DNA of 64,000 nt, from assembly GCF_004799285.1 (NCBI RefSeq), contig NZ_SSND01000005.1, forward strand, positions 186,001-250,000, written 5' to 3'. Source of the DNA: Aliigemmobacter aestuarii. GTDB lineage: Bacteria; Pseudomonadota; Alphaproteobacteria; Rhodobacterales; Rhodobacteraceae. Within the stretch, counting starts at the first letter, position 1. Every line of letters starts with the position of its first letter. Below the pieces are notes generated by a model, which made no database searches, was not told where the DNA came from, and worked only from the letters and a program-made list of their open reading frames with translations. A program made the position numbers and the translations under genes. This document shows positions 35,074 to 45,605 of this stretch, piece by piece.

Positions 35074-35670
35074 TTGGCACGCGCCCCCGCCGTGCCCCTG
35101 TCCGGAGTTCGCCGCATCTTGCGCAGCCATGTGTTTCTGCCCGAAGCCCTCACCGGTGAAGAATGTGCCAGACTTGTCGAGATTGCCCGCCTCGCCGAAA
35201 TGCGCGATGGCGGTCTGGTTGGGCAGGTGAAGCGTCCTGACCTGCGGCGTGCCGACCTTGTCTGGATCGACGATCTGCCCGATGCGGCCTGGGTGATGGA
35301 CCGGATGCTTCGGCTTGTGGTCGAGGCGAACAGGGCCGAATTCGGCTTTGATCTGACGGATTTCGGGGAAAGCGCGCAAATCGCGCGCTACGGGGCCGAA
35401 CGGCAGGGGCATTTCGGCTGGCATTCGGACATCGGCAAGGGCCAGTGGGCGGCCAAGCGGAAGCTTACGGTCGTGATCCAGCTGTCGGATCCTGCGGATT
35501 ACGAAGGCGGAACGCTGGAGTTGCAGCCGGATTCCAACCTATACACCGCCCCCCGACAGCGGGGCTTCGCCACTGTCTTTCCCAGTTTCGTCCTGCACCG
35601 GGTGACGCCGGTCACCGCGGGCGAGCGGTTTTCGCTGACCCTTTGGGCGCACGGCCCCGCCTTCCGTTAG
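35074..35670 (+). CDS. 2OG-Fe(II) oxygenase family protein
   Basis: About 198 residues. The double-stranded beta-helix motifs are present: FGWHSDIGKGQW supplies H-x-D, VLHRVTPVTAGERFSLTLWAHG supplies the distal His and the 2-oxoglutarate-binding Arg, and KRKLTVVIQLSDPADYEGGTLELQP is the conserved middle strand. It resembles PKHD/prolyl-hydroxylase-like enzymes. No ATG exists; TTG 35074 or GTG 35092 must start it. The stop TAG lies in the first copy of a three-fold 16-bp tandem repeat. Confidence 0.85.
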   Translation: MARAPAVPLSGVRRILRSHVFLPEALTGEECARLVEIARLAEMRDGGLVGQVKRPDLRRADLVWIDDLPDAAWVMDRMLRLVVEANRAEFGFDLTDFGESAQIARYGAERQGHFGWHSDIGKGQWAAKRKLTVVIQLSDPADYEGGTLELQPDSNLYTAPRQRGFATVFPSFVLHRVTPVTAGERFSLTLWAHGPAFR

Positions 35671-35702
35671 CCCCGCCTTCCGTTAGCCCCGCCTTCCGTT
35701 AG
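35655..35702. repeat. 16-bp tandem repeat, three perfect copies, spanning two convergent stop codons
   Basis: CCCCGCCTTCCGTTAG is repeated at 35655-35670, 35671-35686 and 35687-35702. The first copy contains the stop (TAG) of the plus-strand oxygenase, and the third contains the stop (TAA) of the minus-strand sirtuin. Each unit therefore carries a stop for both genes. Confidence 0.92.
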
Positions 35703-36400
35703 CCTTTCGCCCCGGCCAGCAGGCGATCCACCCAGGCGGGCACGATCCGCGTGGCCGGGCCGGTCAGGATCTCGTCGAAATCGTCCGCCACGGCCGAGGG
35801 TTCGGTGTTCAGTTCGACGCAATGCGCACCGGCCCGTCCGGCATCCTGCGCAAAGGCCGCCGCCGGATAGACGGTGCCCGATGTGCCAATGGCCGCGAAA
35901 AGATCGGCCTCGCGCAGCGCCGACCAGATCCTTTCCATCCCGTAGGGGTATTCGCCGAACCAGACGACATCGGGCCGGGTCGATGCCGCGCCGCAGGCGG
36001 GGCAGGGATCGGCGGGGTGCATCACGGCGGGGGCCGGCCATCGGGCATCGCAGCGCGCGCAAAGTGCCCCGTTCAGTTGCCCGTGCATGTGCAGGACCGC
36101 CCGGCATCCCGCCCGTTCGTGCAGGTCGTCCACGTTCTGCGTGACGATCAGGAAGGGGCCGGGCCAAGCCGCCTCGAGCCGGGCCAGCGCCTGATGCGCG
36201 GCGTTCGGCGCGGCCGCTGCCGCATTGGCCCGCCGGGCGTTGTAGAAGTCATGCACCAGCGCGGGATTGCGGGCAAAGCCTTCGGGCGTGGCCACCTCTG
36301 CAAGGTCGTACCTTGTCCAGAGCCCGTCCCGGTCGCGAAAGGTTCCCAGCCCGCTTTCCGCGCTGATCCCCGCGCCGGTCAGGATCACGATGCTTTTCAT
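35699..36400 (-). CDS. cobB: NAD-dependent protein deacylase (sirtuin, CobB-type)
   Basis: 233 residues. GAGISAESGLGTFRDRDGLW binds NAD, TQNVDDLHERAG and HMHG carry the catalytic His, CARC and CPAC form the zinc ribbon, and GTSGTVYPAA and ELNTEPS close the Rossmann fold. The FYNARR segment gives the Tyr-x-x-Arg pair of class III (SIRT5-like) sirtuins, so removal of succinyl or malonyl groups is likely besides acetyl. ATG 36400 begins the domain. It is divergent from the phosphatase gene with only 28 bp between starts. Confidence 0.94.
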   Translation of the reverse strand: MKSIVILTGAGISAESGLGTFRDRDGLWTRYDLAEVATPEGFARNPALVHDFYNARRANAAAAAPNAAHQALARLEAAWPGPFLIVTQNVDDLHERAGCRAVLHMHGQLNGALCARCDARWPAPAVMHPADPCPACGAASTRPDVVWFGEYPYGMERIWSALREADLFAAIGTSGTVYPAAAFAQDAGRAGAHCVELNTEPSAVADDFDEILTGPATRIVPAWVDRLLAGAKG

Positions 36401-36428
36401 GTGTCCCCTTTTCTGGCATCGCAAGGGA

Positions 36429-36905
36429 ATGAACGCATCCCGCCCGATCCCCCGCATCCTGTTCGTCTGTCTTGGAAATATCTGCCGGTCGCCGACGGCG
36501 GAAGGTGTCTTTCGCACCCTTGCCGCGCGCGAGGGGCTTGCCGTCAGTGTCGACAGCGCGGGCACCGCCGGCTGGCATGCGGGCAAGCCGCCCTACGGCC
36601 CCAGCATCGCGGCAGCAGCCCGGCGCGGTTATGACCTGAGCGATCTTCGCGCCCGTCAGTTGACCGCCGCGGATTTCGACGCCTTCGATCATGTGCTAGT
36701 GATGGACCGGGCCAATCTGGCCGATGCGGCGGCCCTGCGCCGATCCGGGGCAGAGCCGAGGCTGTTCCTGGATCATGCCCCGGAAACCGGACGGGCCGAG
36801 GTGCCCGACCCCTATCACACCCGTGATTTCGACGGGGCGCTGGATTTGATCGAGGCCGCAAGCCGCGGCCTGATCGCAAGGCTGAAGGCCGCGCAAATGC
36901 GCTGA
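36429..36905 (+). CDS. Low-molecular-weight protein tyrosine phosphatase
   Basis: 158 residues. The P-loop VCLGNICRSPTAEGVF is C-x5-R-S with the catalytic Cys and Arg, VDSAGTAGWHAG follows, and VPDPYH holds the general-acid Asp. All parts of the LMW-PTP fold are present at normal length. ATG 36429 follows AAGGGA. Its start region is shared with the divergent sirtuin, so both could answer to one bidirectional promoter. Confidence 0.93.
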   Translation: MNASRPIPRILFVCLGNICRSPTAEGVFRTLAAREGLAVSVDSAGTAGWHAGKPPYGPSIAAAARRGYDLSDLRARQLTAADFDAFDHVLVMDRANLADAAALRRSGAEPRLFLDHAPETGRAEVPDPYHTRDFDGALDLIEAASRGLIARLKAAQMR

Positions 36906-36932
36906 CCGCGGTCAGGCCGGGGCGAAGGCGTC

Positions 36933-37247
36933 TCAGCCGCCGCAATAGGCCTCGGCCGTGGCGCCGAAATTCTTGTAGCGTTCCCAGAAGGCATCGTCGG
37001 CCGCGCGCTTCGACAGCCAGACCTTGTGCGCCTCGTCCGGCTTGGAAAAGAACTTGGCCGCGCGGCGCTGGTCCGATCCGGTCAGCGTCATGTCGGCGAC
37101 CTGCTGGATGCAGGCGCAGGTGGCCCGGTTGGCCGCATCGCGACCGGACTTGAGGCAGCCACGCTCGATCGGGCCTGCCAGGGCGCTGGTAACACTGAGC
37201 GGAATGATGACGGCGGCGATGACGCCGGTCAGTGCGGATTTCTTCAT
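36933..37247 (-). CDS. Small exported cysteine-containing protein
   Basis: 104 residues with an N-terminal signal ([22 protein letters not shown]) and a mature part [75 protein letters not shown] with four Cys, probably two disulfides. I do not know its function; similar short proteins are common in Rhodobacterales. ATG 37247 precedes the signal peptide. A good sigma70-like promoter lies 67-95 bp upstream. Confidence 0.78.
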   Translation of the reverse strand: MKKSALTGVIAAVIIPLSVTSALAGPIERGCLKSGRDAANRATCACIQQVADMTLTGSDQRRAAKFFSKPDEAHKVWLSKRAADDAFWERYKNFGATAEAYCGG

Positions 37248-37757
37248 CTGTCTGCCTCTCGCCAGTGTGCGTGCCGCAGAAGGCGCCACGCCATGGGTCT
37301 TTTTGTGCCTTCCAATATGGCGATTCTGTTAAGTTTTTTCAAGGCGCAGCGGATTTCGGCGGATTTTCGCGCAGGGCTGGCCATGCATTGCGGCGCTTGT
37401 GGGGCGCGCCACCAGATGATGTGGGGGCCTGGTCGACAGCCGGACTTGCGGCTTGCAACCCGGATCGCGCCGACGCGTCATTTCCGTGGCAGCCACACTC
37501 CGCGCTGCACGACTCGGCACTGCACGACTCCGAACTGCGGCAGGCCGGGTCCGCCACGCAGGCGCGAGGCCAATTCTCGGGGCGAAAATGGCCGGTGCCG
37601 CGACACCGCCCGGCATCGCCGGCCACTTCCGGACCGGTCTGTTGACCATGGGCCGTTTCCATCGCTGCCGTTGCGCAATCAACGCCGTCTGGCTGCGTTG
37701 TTCCACCCTGCGCGCGCCCCCTTCCCGGCCTTGCAGGAACAGGCTATATGCCGCGCC
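37248..37757. other. 510-bp intergenic region upstream of lepA
   Basis: No convincing gene is present; the open frames here are unlike proteins. The left end holds the promoter of the exported protein (37314-37342). A 15-bp imperfect direct repeat, CTGCACGACTCGGCA then CTGCACGACTCCGAA, lies at about 37504-37533. A GC-rich inverted segment around 37585-37630 (GGCCGGTGCC...GGCATCGCCGGCC) could fold. lepA has no strong ribosome-binding site at 37758. Confidence 0.5.
37314..37342 (-). promoter_or_regulatory. Predicted sigma70-type promoter of the exported protein gene
   Basis: On the minus strand TTGAAA (37342-37337) and CATATT (37319-37314) are separated by 17 bp within an AT-rich island. This is close to the TTGACA-N17-TATAAT consensus and correctly placed for the gene starting at 37247. 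Confidence 0.5.
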
Positions 37758-39557
37758 ATGACCGAGCTTTCTCAGATCCGCAACTTCTCCATCGTGGCGC
37801 ATATCGACCACGGCAAATCCACCCTTGCCGACCGGCTCATCCAGATGACGGGGACGGTGGCCGAGCGCGACATGAAGGCGCAACTGCTCGACTCGATGGA
37901 TATCGAGAGGGAACGCGGGATCACGATCAAGGCCAACACGGTGCGGATCGAATATCCGGCGAAGGATGGGCAGACCTACGTCCTGAACCTGATCGACACC
38001 CCCGGCCACGTCGATTTCGCCTATGAGGTCAGCCGGTCGATGCGCGCGGTCGAAGGCTCGCTTCTGGTGGTCGATGCCAGCCAGGGGGTCGAGGCGCAGA
38101 CGCTGGCCAATGTCTATCAGGCGATCGACGCCGGGCACGAGATCGTGCCTGTGCTGAACAAGATCGACCTGCCCGCAGCCGACCCCGACCGCGTGAAGGA
38201 AAACATCGAGGACGTGATCGGCCTTGATGCCTCGGATGCGATCCCGATCTCGGCCAAGACGGGCCTTGGCATCCCCGATGTGCTTGAGGCGATCGTGACC
38301 CGCCTGCCCGCCCCCAAGGGCGACCGCAATGCGCCCTTGAAGGCGATGCTGGTCGACAGCTGGTATGACAGCTATCTGGGCGTCGTCGTGATGATCCGGG
38401 TGATGGACGGCGTCATCCGCAAGGGCGACCGGATCAAGATGATGCAGACGGGCGCGGTCTATGGCATCGACAAGCTGGCGGTGCTGAAGCCCAAGATGGT
38501 GGATATCCCCGAACTGGGGCCGGGCGAGATCGGCGTTCTGACCGCCTCGATCAAGCAGGTGCGTGACACAAGGGTGGGCGACACGATCACCCATGAACGC
38601 AAGCCCTGCGACAAGCCGCTGCCGGGGTTCAAGCCCGCACAGCCGGTGGTGTTCTGCGGCCTGTTCCCGGTGGACGCGAACGATTTCGAGGCGTTGCGCG
38701 ACGCGATCGAAAAGCTTGCGCTGAACGATGCCTCGTTCAGCTATGAGATGGAAACCTCGGCCGCTCTCGGCTTCGGGTTCCGCTGCGGTTTTCTGGGTCT
38801 GCTGCACCTCGAGGTGATCCGCGACCGGCTTGAACGGGAATACGACCTTGACCTGATCACCACCGCACCCAGCGTGGTGTTCAAGCTGCACATGAAGGAT
38901 GGCGAGGTGCGCGACCTGCACAACCCCGCCGACATGCCCGACCTGACCTATGTCGACCATATCGAAGAGCCGCGCATCAAGGCCACGATCATGGTGCCCG
39001 ACGACTATCTGGGCGACATCCTGAAGCTGTGCCAGGACCGCCGTGGCATCCAGCTGAACCTGACCTATGCGGGCAACCGCGCGATGGTCGAATACGACCT
39101 GCCGCTGGCCGAGGTGGTGTTCGATTTCTACGACCGGCTGAAATCGGTGACCAAGGGCTATGCCAGCTTCGACTATCAGCTTTCGGGCTACCGCGAGGAT
39201 CATCTGGTGAAGATGTCGATCCTCGTGAACGAGGAACCCGTGGACGCGCTGGCGATGATGGTGCACCGCGACCGGGCCGAGGCACGCGGCCGCGCGATGG
39301 TGGAAAAGCTGAAAGAGCTGATCCCCCGCCACATGTTCAAGATCCCGATCCAGGCCGCCATCGGCGCCCGCGTCATCGCGCGCGAAACCCTGTCGGCCAT
39401 GCGCAAGGACGTGACCGCCAAGTGCTATGGCGGCGACGCCACCCGCAAGCGCAAGCTGCTGGAAAAGCAGAAGGCCGGGAAAAAGCGGATGCGCCAGTTC
39501 GGCAAGGTCGAGATCCCGCAGGAAGCGTTCATCAGCGCGTTGAAGATGGACAACTGA
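37758..39557 (+). CDS. lepA: Elongation factor 4 (LepA)
   Basis: 599 residues, translational GTPase. G1 [19 protein letters not shown]2 [13 protein letters not shown]3 [16 protein letters not shown]4 NKIDLP and the C-terminal LepA-specific domain ([42 protein letters not shown]) are all present at full length. It acts on ribosomes and was described as promoting back-translocation or early biogenesis. ATG 37758 begins [11 protein letters not shown], the conserved start. Confidence 0.98.
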   Translation: MTELSQIRNFSIVAHIDHGKSTLADRLIQMTGTVAERDMKAQLLDSMDIERERGITIKANTVRIEYPAKDGQTYVLNLIDTPGHVDFAYEVSRSMRAVEGSLLVVDASQGVEAQTLANVYQAIDAGHEIVPVLNKIDLPAADPDRVKENIEDVIGLDASDAIPISAKTGLGIPDVLEAIVTRLPAPKGDRNAPLKAMLVDSWYDSYLGVVVMIRVMDGVIRKGDRIKMMQTGAVYGIDKLAVLKPKMVDIPELGPGEIGVLTASIKQVRDTRVGDTITHERKPCDKPLPGFKPAQPVVFCGLFPVDANDFEALRDAIEKLALNDASFSYEMETSAALGFGFRCGFLGLLHLEVIRDRLEREYDLDLITTAPSVVFKLHMKDGEVRDLHNPADMPDLTYVDHIEEPRIKATIMVPDDYLGDILKLCQDRRGIQLNLTYAGNRAMVEYDLPLAEVVFDFYDRLKSVTKGYASFDYQLSGYREDHLVKMSILVNEEPVDALAMMVHRDRAEARGRAMVEKLKELIPRHMFKIPIQAAIGARVIARETLSAMRKDVTAKCYGGDATRKRKLLEKQKAGKKRMRQFGKVEIPQEAFISALKMDN

Positions 39558-39607
39558 GCGATTCCGCCCCGGCAGGGGCAGCACGGGTCGTTCACTGATC
39601 TAGTCGC

Positions 39608-40558
39608 TTACCGATCGTTGCGATGCACGATGAAGGCGCGGCAATACACGCCGTATGTGCGGTAAAGTTCGACGGTGATCTGTGGGTTTTCGGCCAACCA
39701 CTCGCGCAAGGCGCGACGTTCCCCCAGATCGTCCTTCGCCGCGAGTTGGTCGAAATCGTCGAACATCAGCAGGGCGCCATCCAGAAGGCCCGGGGTCAGA
39801 TAGTCCAGAGCCAGTTTCGCGGGTTCGTAGATGTCGACGTCGATATGGGCGATTGCCACATGCTCGATCCCGTCATCGCGGCAGGTTCGTCCCTTCAGGC
39901 TGTCCTGGAAATAGCCGGGGATCACCTGATAGGGCACGGCACCAACACCGGCGCTGCGCATGTTGTAATGCAGGGTCTGCACGTTGGCCGAATAGTGCCC
40001 GTCGTGGAAATGCGTCGCTTCCTCGGCCAGGGATCCACCGATGCCCTTGTAGGAATCGAAAGCATGGAAGGTTCCGCAGACATTCTTCAGGGCATGCGCG
40101 GCCATGACGAACGTGCGGCCGTCAAAGACGCCGAATTCGCAATAGGCACCGCCCCTCGGGCGTAGGGTCGAGGCATACTGCGCGGCGAGGAAAAACATCC
40201 CCTCGTACATGATCCCGCTGTTCTGCCAGCCGGGCGCTGTGCGAAGGATCTTCCGTTCCGGAACGCAGAACACAACCGGCACCCCAAGGGCCTTGGCGCG
40301 CCCGAAGCCGGCATAGGCACTGCGTGCGTCGGCCTGATTGCCGCCCACGACGCAGATGACGGCGGGCCGACCGTGGTCATGGTTGTCCGCCTCAGCCACG
40401 GGCACGATCCGCACCGACGGCCCCAGCCCCGCCGCGGCAATGGCTGGCCCGAACCTCTTTTCCCCTGCGGGTGTGACAGCGGCCACGACCTCACCATCCG
40501 GGTTGAGGTCGCGATGCAGGCGGAGTTCGTCCACGACAAACTTCTGCGCCCAATTCAT
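39608..40558 (-). CDS. TylF/macrocin O-methyltransferase-like protein
   Basis: 316 residues. The Rossmann methyltransferase core reads GGAYCEFGVFDGRTFVMAAHALKNVCGTFHAFDSYKGIGGS, with IAHIDVDIYEPAKLALDYLTPGLLDGALLMFDDFD giving the metal-binding acidic residues typical of TylF-like enzymes. The N-terminal 120 residues are a separate alpha/beta domain (VVAAVTPAGEKRFGPAIAAAG, VICVVGGNQADARSAYAGFG). The acceptor is unknown. ATG 40558 starts 34 bp after the 3' end of tRNA-Arg on the same strand. Confidence 0.82.
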   Translation of the reverse strand: MNWAQKFVVDELRLHRDLNPDGEVVAAVTPAGEKRFGPAIAAAGLGPSVRIVPVAEADNHDHGRPAVICVVGGNQADARSAYAGFGRAKALGVPVVFCVPERKILRTAPGWQNSGIMYEGMFFLAAQYASTLRPRGGAYCEFGVFDGRTFVMAAHALKNVCGTFHAFDSYKGIGGSLAEEATHFHDGHYSANVQTLHYNMRSAGVGAVPYQVIPGYFQDSLKGRTCRDDGIEHVAIAHIDVDIYEPAKLALDYLTPGLLDGALLMFDDFDQLAAKDDLGERRALREWLAENPQITVELYRTYGVYCRAFIVHRNDR

Positions 40559-40591
40559 GGTTTCAACTGACAACGCACTCTCCACAAACAC

Positions 40592-40668
40592 TGGCGATCC
40601 CGGGAGGACTCGAACCCCCGACCCGCCGCTTAGAAGGCGGCTGCTCTATCCAGCTGAGCTACGGGACC
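40592..40668 (-). tRNA. tRNA-Arg (anticodon TCT)
   Basis: 77 nt including an encoded CCA. The minus strand starts GGTCCCGTAGCTCAGCTGGA; the acceptor stem pairs GGTCCCG with CGGGATC (one G-U), the anticodon stem is GCCGC/GCGGC around CTTCTAA, and the T arm has GTTCGAGTC. The discriminator base is G. The gene is complete and should read AGA codons. Confidence 0.96.
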
Positions 40669-40698
40669 GTTCTGGCCCTTTTGCGGCAGGGATGCCGG

Positions 40699-41160
40699 TC
40701 AATCAAGGGCCTTTGTCATGAACACGCTGTTCGGATCGTCCCAGTAGCCCTCGAACGGCGGGCATTCCGCGAACCCCGCCTTGGCGTAAAGCGCGCGGGC
40801 GGCGATGAAGGTGGGCTGGATGCCGGTTTCCAGCGACAGGCGGGTGAAACCCTCGGCGCGGGCGCCGGCGATCAGGTGATCCAGCATGGCGCGCGACAGG
40901 CCACGCCCGCGTTCCTCGGCCAGCACATGCATTGACTTGATCTCGGCATGGGTGTCGTCGATCCGCTTGAAGGCGCCCATGCCCACCGGGCGCGCGCCGT
41001 CGCGCATCACGAAAAACCAGATGTCAGGGCGGTCCAGTTCGCCCGCATCCATCATGTGGATGCTTTCGGGCGGCGTGTCGGCGTGCATGTCGGCCGTATG
41101 GCGCTCAAACAGAAGGCCAAGATCGGCCCCCGTCGGCTTTTCCCGCGCGATGGAGATCAT
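40699..41160 (-). CDS. GNAT family acetyltransferase
   Basis: 153 residues. WFFVMRDGARPVGMGAFKRIDDTHAEIKSMHVLAEERGRGLSRAMLDHLIAGARAEGFTRLSLETG has the acetyl-CoA-binding RGRGLSRAML loop, and ARALYAKAGFAECPPFEGY the usual C-terminal motif. The overall look is YedL/PA4866-like; the substrate is unknown. ATG 41160 overlaps the stop of the upstream ETC subunit gene as ATGA, so they are coupled. Confidence 0.9.
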   Translation of the reverse strand: MISIAREKPTGADLGLLFERHTADMHADTPPESIHMMDAGELDRPDIWFFVMRDGARPVGMGAFKRIDDTHAEIKSMHVLAEERGRGLSRAMLDHLIAGARAEGFTRLSLETGIQPTFIAARALYAKAGFAECPPFEGYWDDPNSVFMTKALD

Positions 41161-41471
41161 CAATGCGTCCAGGCGCCGCGCCGGTTGGTGGCGAAATTCT
41201 CGCCATAGCCCATCGGGCGGATGTTGGCCTTGCGCGGCTTCGGCAGGATCACGTCGGCGTCGATCCCGTGCGCCTTGGCATAGGCCTCCGCCGCCTCGCG
41301 GCTTTCAAAGCGAAGACGCACCTGGGCATTGGTGTCGCTGGACGAGGTCCAGCCCATCAGCGGATCGACCTCGCGCGCGCTGGCCGGGGCGAATTCCAGG
41401 ATCCATTGCTGCGTCTTGGCGGTTCCCGATTGCATGGCGGTCTTCGCAGGCTGGTAGATGCGCGCGCGCAT
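41160..41471 (-). CDS. ETC complex I subunit, NDUFS4-like
   Basis: 103 residues: [102 protein letters not shown]. The [12 protein letters not shown] start, DPLMGWTSS and the terminal PM(G)YGENF...WTH are the ETC_C1_NDUFS4 pattern, an accessory complex I subunit shared by alphaproteobacteria and mitochondria. The upstream open frame to 42140 is spurious. It is the first gene of a two-gene unit with the GNAT gene. Confidence 0.94.
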   Translation of the reverse strand: MRARIYQPAKTAMQSGTAKTQQWILEFAPASAREVDPLMGWTSSSDTNAQVRLRFESREAAEAYAKAHGIDADVILPKPRKANIRPMGYGENFATNRRGAWTH

Positions 41472-41605
41472 GGGCGGACTCCTTCGGTCTGGCTTGCCCT
41501 CTATTTGGCGAAAAGCCCAAGCCAAGGCAAGGCCGCAAGGGGCCGCCGATGCCGATTTCCGGAAGGTTCGGGGCAGTGGCGCACGCGCAGGGGCGCTGGC
41601 AAGAA

Positions 41606-41662
41606 GCTGTCGACCGGGTGCGGGGAGTGTGGGTGGGGTGTGTGGTGCGCCCGGTCGACAGC
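41606..41662. repeat. 13-bp perfect inverted repeat around a G-quadruplex-like loop
   Basis: GCTGTCGACCGGG (41606-41618) pairs with CCCGGTCGACAGC (41650-41662). The 31-nt loop, together with the last GGG of the left arm, gives GGG-TGC-GGGG-AGTGT-GGG-T-GGGG, four G tracts with loops of 3, 5 and 1 nt on the plus strand. Confidence 0.75.
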
Positions 41663-41813
41663 AGTAGCTGCTTGCCGGATTAGGTTGCAACAGGTTGCGG
41701 CGCGAATCAACCGAAAGATGCATTCTTCTGGGGAATTTTCGGTAAAATTGAATCGCCTTTCTCAAGACTGCCGCAACCGTGGTTAACAGAACCTTCTCAC
41801 GGCCCTTGAACCA

Positions 41814-41828
41814 GAACAAAAACAGATC
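41814..41828. promoter_or_regulatory. Candidate LexA-type SOS box upstream of uvrB
   Basis: GAAC-N7-GATC (41814-41828) differs by one base from the GAAC-N7-GAAC (GTTC-N7-GTTC) box recognised by alphaproteobacterial LexA. It lies 31 bp before the uvrB start. A chance match cannot be excluded. Confidence 0.3.
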
Positions 41829-41858
41829 AACTCTGTGGTGCCTGACAGGAATCACCCC

Positions 41859-44038
<2,180 letters not shown>

Positions 44039-44042
<4 letters not shown>

Positions 44043-44626
44043 GGTTTCGCGGCCTTGGCCGGTCGGGGCAGGTCGATGCCCGAACCCGTCACCCGCCCCC
44101 GGATCAGAAAGCCCGGTTCCCTGATCCGGGGGTGGCTTTCCTCCCAGTCACGATAGCGGTCGTTCGTCACGATTTGAGCGCCGAGCTGGACTGCTTGGGT
44201 CAGCAAGAGCGGATCGGCCGGTGTGCCCTTGGGGGCGACGTTGATCCGCTTGGCCGGCACGCCGAGGGCCGTCGCAAGTTGTTGTGGCCCCAGGTATCGG
44301 TCTGAAACCTTGTAGCCCACATTGGCGTCAAACCAGATCACCGGGTCAAATCCCCAGCCGACGATTTCCTGCACGACCCGTCCTACCACCTCCATTTTGG
44401 GTTCGCCGTCGTCCCAATGCATGACATTGGATCCATCGACGATAATGACCGGTCGTTTCGGCCCCAATCGGGCGAGAAGGCCGATAACCCATCGAAAGAG
44501 TTGAAAGAACAGAATTGTCAGGGCAAGGGCCGCGACGATTTCGATCAAGGAAAGGTCCGGCAGTCCGGCGGCGTGCAAATGAAGAAAGGCCCTGTCCAGC
44601 AAGGCGGCAATTTCGTCGAGGGACAT
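44039..44626 (-). CDS. Membrane-anchored NYN (Zc3h12a-like) ribonuclease domain protein
   Basis: 195 residues. A membrane segment ([27 protein letters not shown], about 28-54) precedes a PIN/NYN-type fold: [49 protein letters not shown], then [24 protein letters not shown]. The acidic positions (VDGSN, FDAN, TNDR) match the metal-binding set of Zc3h12a-like RNases. Cleavage of RNA at the membrane is inferred from the fold. It converges on uvrB with a 4-bp overlap. Confidence 0.83.
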
Positions 44627-44663
44627 GATGCATCCAAATTTCCGATAAGGGTTTGTCTGTGGG

Positions 44664-44981
44664 TCACAGCACCTCGGCCACCTCGTACATCACCGGCTCG
44701 AACCCCTTGCACAACGTGTTGATGTGGCGGTTCCGTTCGCGCATCTCGGGGGTGCGCAGCATGGCCTGGTAATCCTGCCGGCTGTCCCATTTCGAATAGT
44801 TGCAGATGCGGGTGCGGGCGTCGTTGACATGTAGCGCGGCGGACCGGAAGCCGGGCTGCTTCGAGATCACCTCGCGGTAGGCATCGCGCAGCGCATCTAG
44901 AAGGTCGTCGGCGGTCGCCGGGGTCATCTCGAAGGTGGTGATGACGGTCTGGCCTTGAAAATCGGCGGTGATCTGCGGCAT
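44664..44981 (-). CDS. Antibiotic-biosynthesis monooxygenase (ABM) domain protein
   Basis: 105 residues: VITTFEMTPATADDLLDALRDAYREVISKQPGFRSAALHVNDARTRICNYSKWDSRQDYQAMLRTPEMRERNRHINTLCKGFEPVMYEVAEVL. The ferredoxin-like ABM pattern (strand, helix, KQPGFRSAALHV, YSKWDSRQDYQAM) is clear. Members include haem-degrading and quinol-oxidising enzymes as well as proteins without assigned activity. ATG 44981 is preferred. It is 37 bp upstream of the NYN gene on the same strand. Confidence 0.87.
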   Translation of the reverse strand: MPQITADFQGQTVITTFEMTPATADDLLDALRDAYREVISKQPGFRSAALHVNDARTRICNYSKWDSRQDYQAMLRTPEMRERNRHINTLCKGFEPVMYEVAEVL

Positions 44982-45031
44982 GGTCGTGGTCCTCCTCATG
45001 CGCAAGTCTGCCAGAAAAGGCGCGGAACATC

Positions 45032-45220
45032 ATGCAGTTCCTTGACCCGAACCACCCTTTTTTCCGCAATCCCCTTGCGAGGTGGGCCACGATCCTTCTT
45101 CCCAGCCTCTGGGGCGTGTTCGAATTCCTGACGGGACATCCGGGTTGGGGCATCCTGTTCCTGGCGGCGGGGGCCTATGCGCTGTGGGTGCTGGTCATCG
45201 GGCCGTCTCGGGGCAGGTGA
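45032..45220 (+). CDS. Small two-helix membrane protein, 62 aa
   Basis: LDPNHPFFRNPLARWATILLPSLWGVFEFLTGHPGWGILFLAAGAYALWVLVIGPSRGR. Two hydrophobic segments (about 19-33 and 39-56) are separated by a short polar turn, and NHPFF.NPLARW looks conserved. No function is known to me. It is divergent from the ABM gene, and its 3' end overlaps the next minus-strand gene by 26 bp. Confidence 0.7.
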   Translation: MQFLDPNHPFFRNPLARWATILLPSLWGVFEFLTGHPGWGILFLAAGAYALWVLVIGPSRGR

Positions 45221-45503
45221 GACGGCCGCGCATTTCGCCCGAGTCGCCGGCCATCGTCGAGGCGACAAGGCTGCATCCGGTCATCCTTTGCGCAAGGTCG
45301 ATCATCGCCGCGCGGATGGCGCGGTGTTCGCCGGGGCGGGCAAGGCCGAGGCGGATCACCTCGACCGTGTCGTCCTTGCGAAAGACCACATAGCGCCGCC
45401 CGTCCACTGTCGTCTCGAACCGGTCGGCGCCCCACATCACCGGCGCCGGCTGGGCGCCGCAGGCGAGGCAGGGCAGGGCGAGGGCAAGGACCAGGGCGCG
45501 CAT
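45195..45503 (-). CDS. Small exported protein, 102 aa
   Basis: The N-terminus RALVLALALPCLACGAQPAPV looks like a signal peptide or lipoprotein signal. The mature part VMWGADRFETTVDGRRYVVFRKDDTVEVIRLGLARPGEHRAIRAAMIDLAQRMTGCSLVASTMAGDSGEMRGRLTCPE has two Cys that may pair. I do not recognise the family. It is the last host gene before the Mu-like element and overlaps the 62-aa membrane gene tail to tail. Confidence 0.7.
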   Translation of the reverse strand: MRALVLALALPCLACGAQPAPVMWGADRFETTVDGRRYVVFRKDDTVEVIRLGLARPGEHRAIRAAMIDLAQRMTGCSLVASTMAGDSGEMRGRLTCPETAR

Positions 45504-45570
45504 CCCACGGATGGTGGGGGATCGGGGTTAACGGAAGGTGAACGGCGGCCTGTCCGTGAGAGGCAGGAAA

Positions 45571-45581
45571 GGCCGGGGGCT
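45571..45581 (+). repeat. Left half of dispersed element copy 4, with 5-bp target duplication
   Basis: AGGAAAGGCCGGGGGCT is the start of the dispersed repeat and stops in the loop of hairpin 1. GGGCT at 45577-45581 is repeated at 48646-48650, beyond the other end of the inserted element. Confidence 0.65.
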
Positions 45582-45605
45582 GTTATGTCACCTTCTAATT
45601 CAACA

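Larger units (their letters stand above)
41472..41858. other. 387-bp divergent intergenic region upstream of uvrB
   Basis: It holds the promoters of the ETC subunit gene (minus) and uvrB (plus). Two things stand out and are listed separately: a 13-bp inverted repeat enclosing a G-rich loop (41606-41662) and a LexA-like half-site pair (41814-41828). The last 150 bp are relatively AT-rich (GGGGAATTTTCGGTAAAATTGAATC), as expected of a promoter. No coding sequence is apparent. Confidence 0.55.

Noticed and set aside
37026-39557. 843-residue version of the LepA frame
   Set aside because: The 244 residues before ATG 37758 are unlike any protein, cross the convergent exported gene and its promoter, and LepA is complete from 37758.
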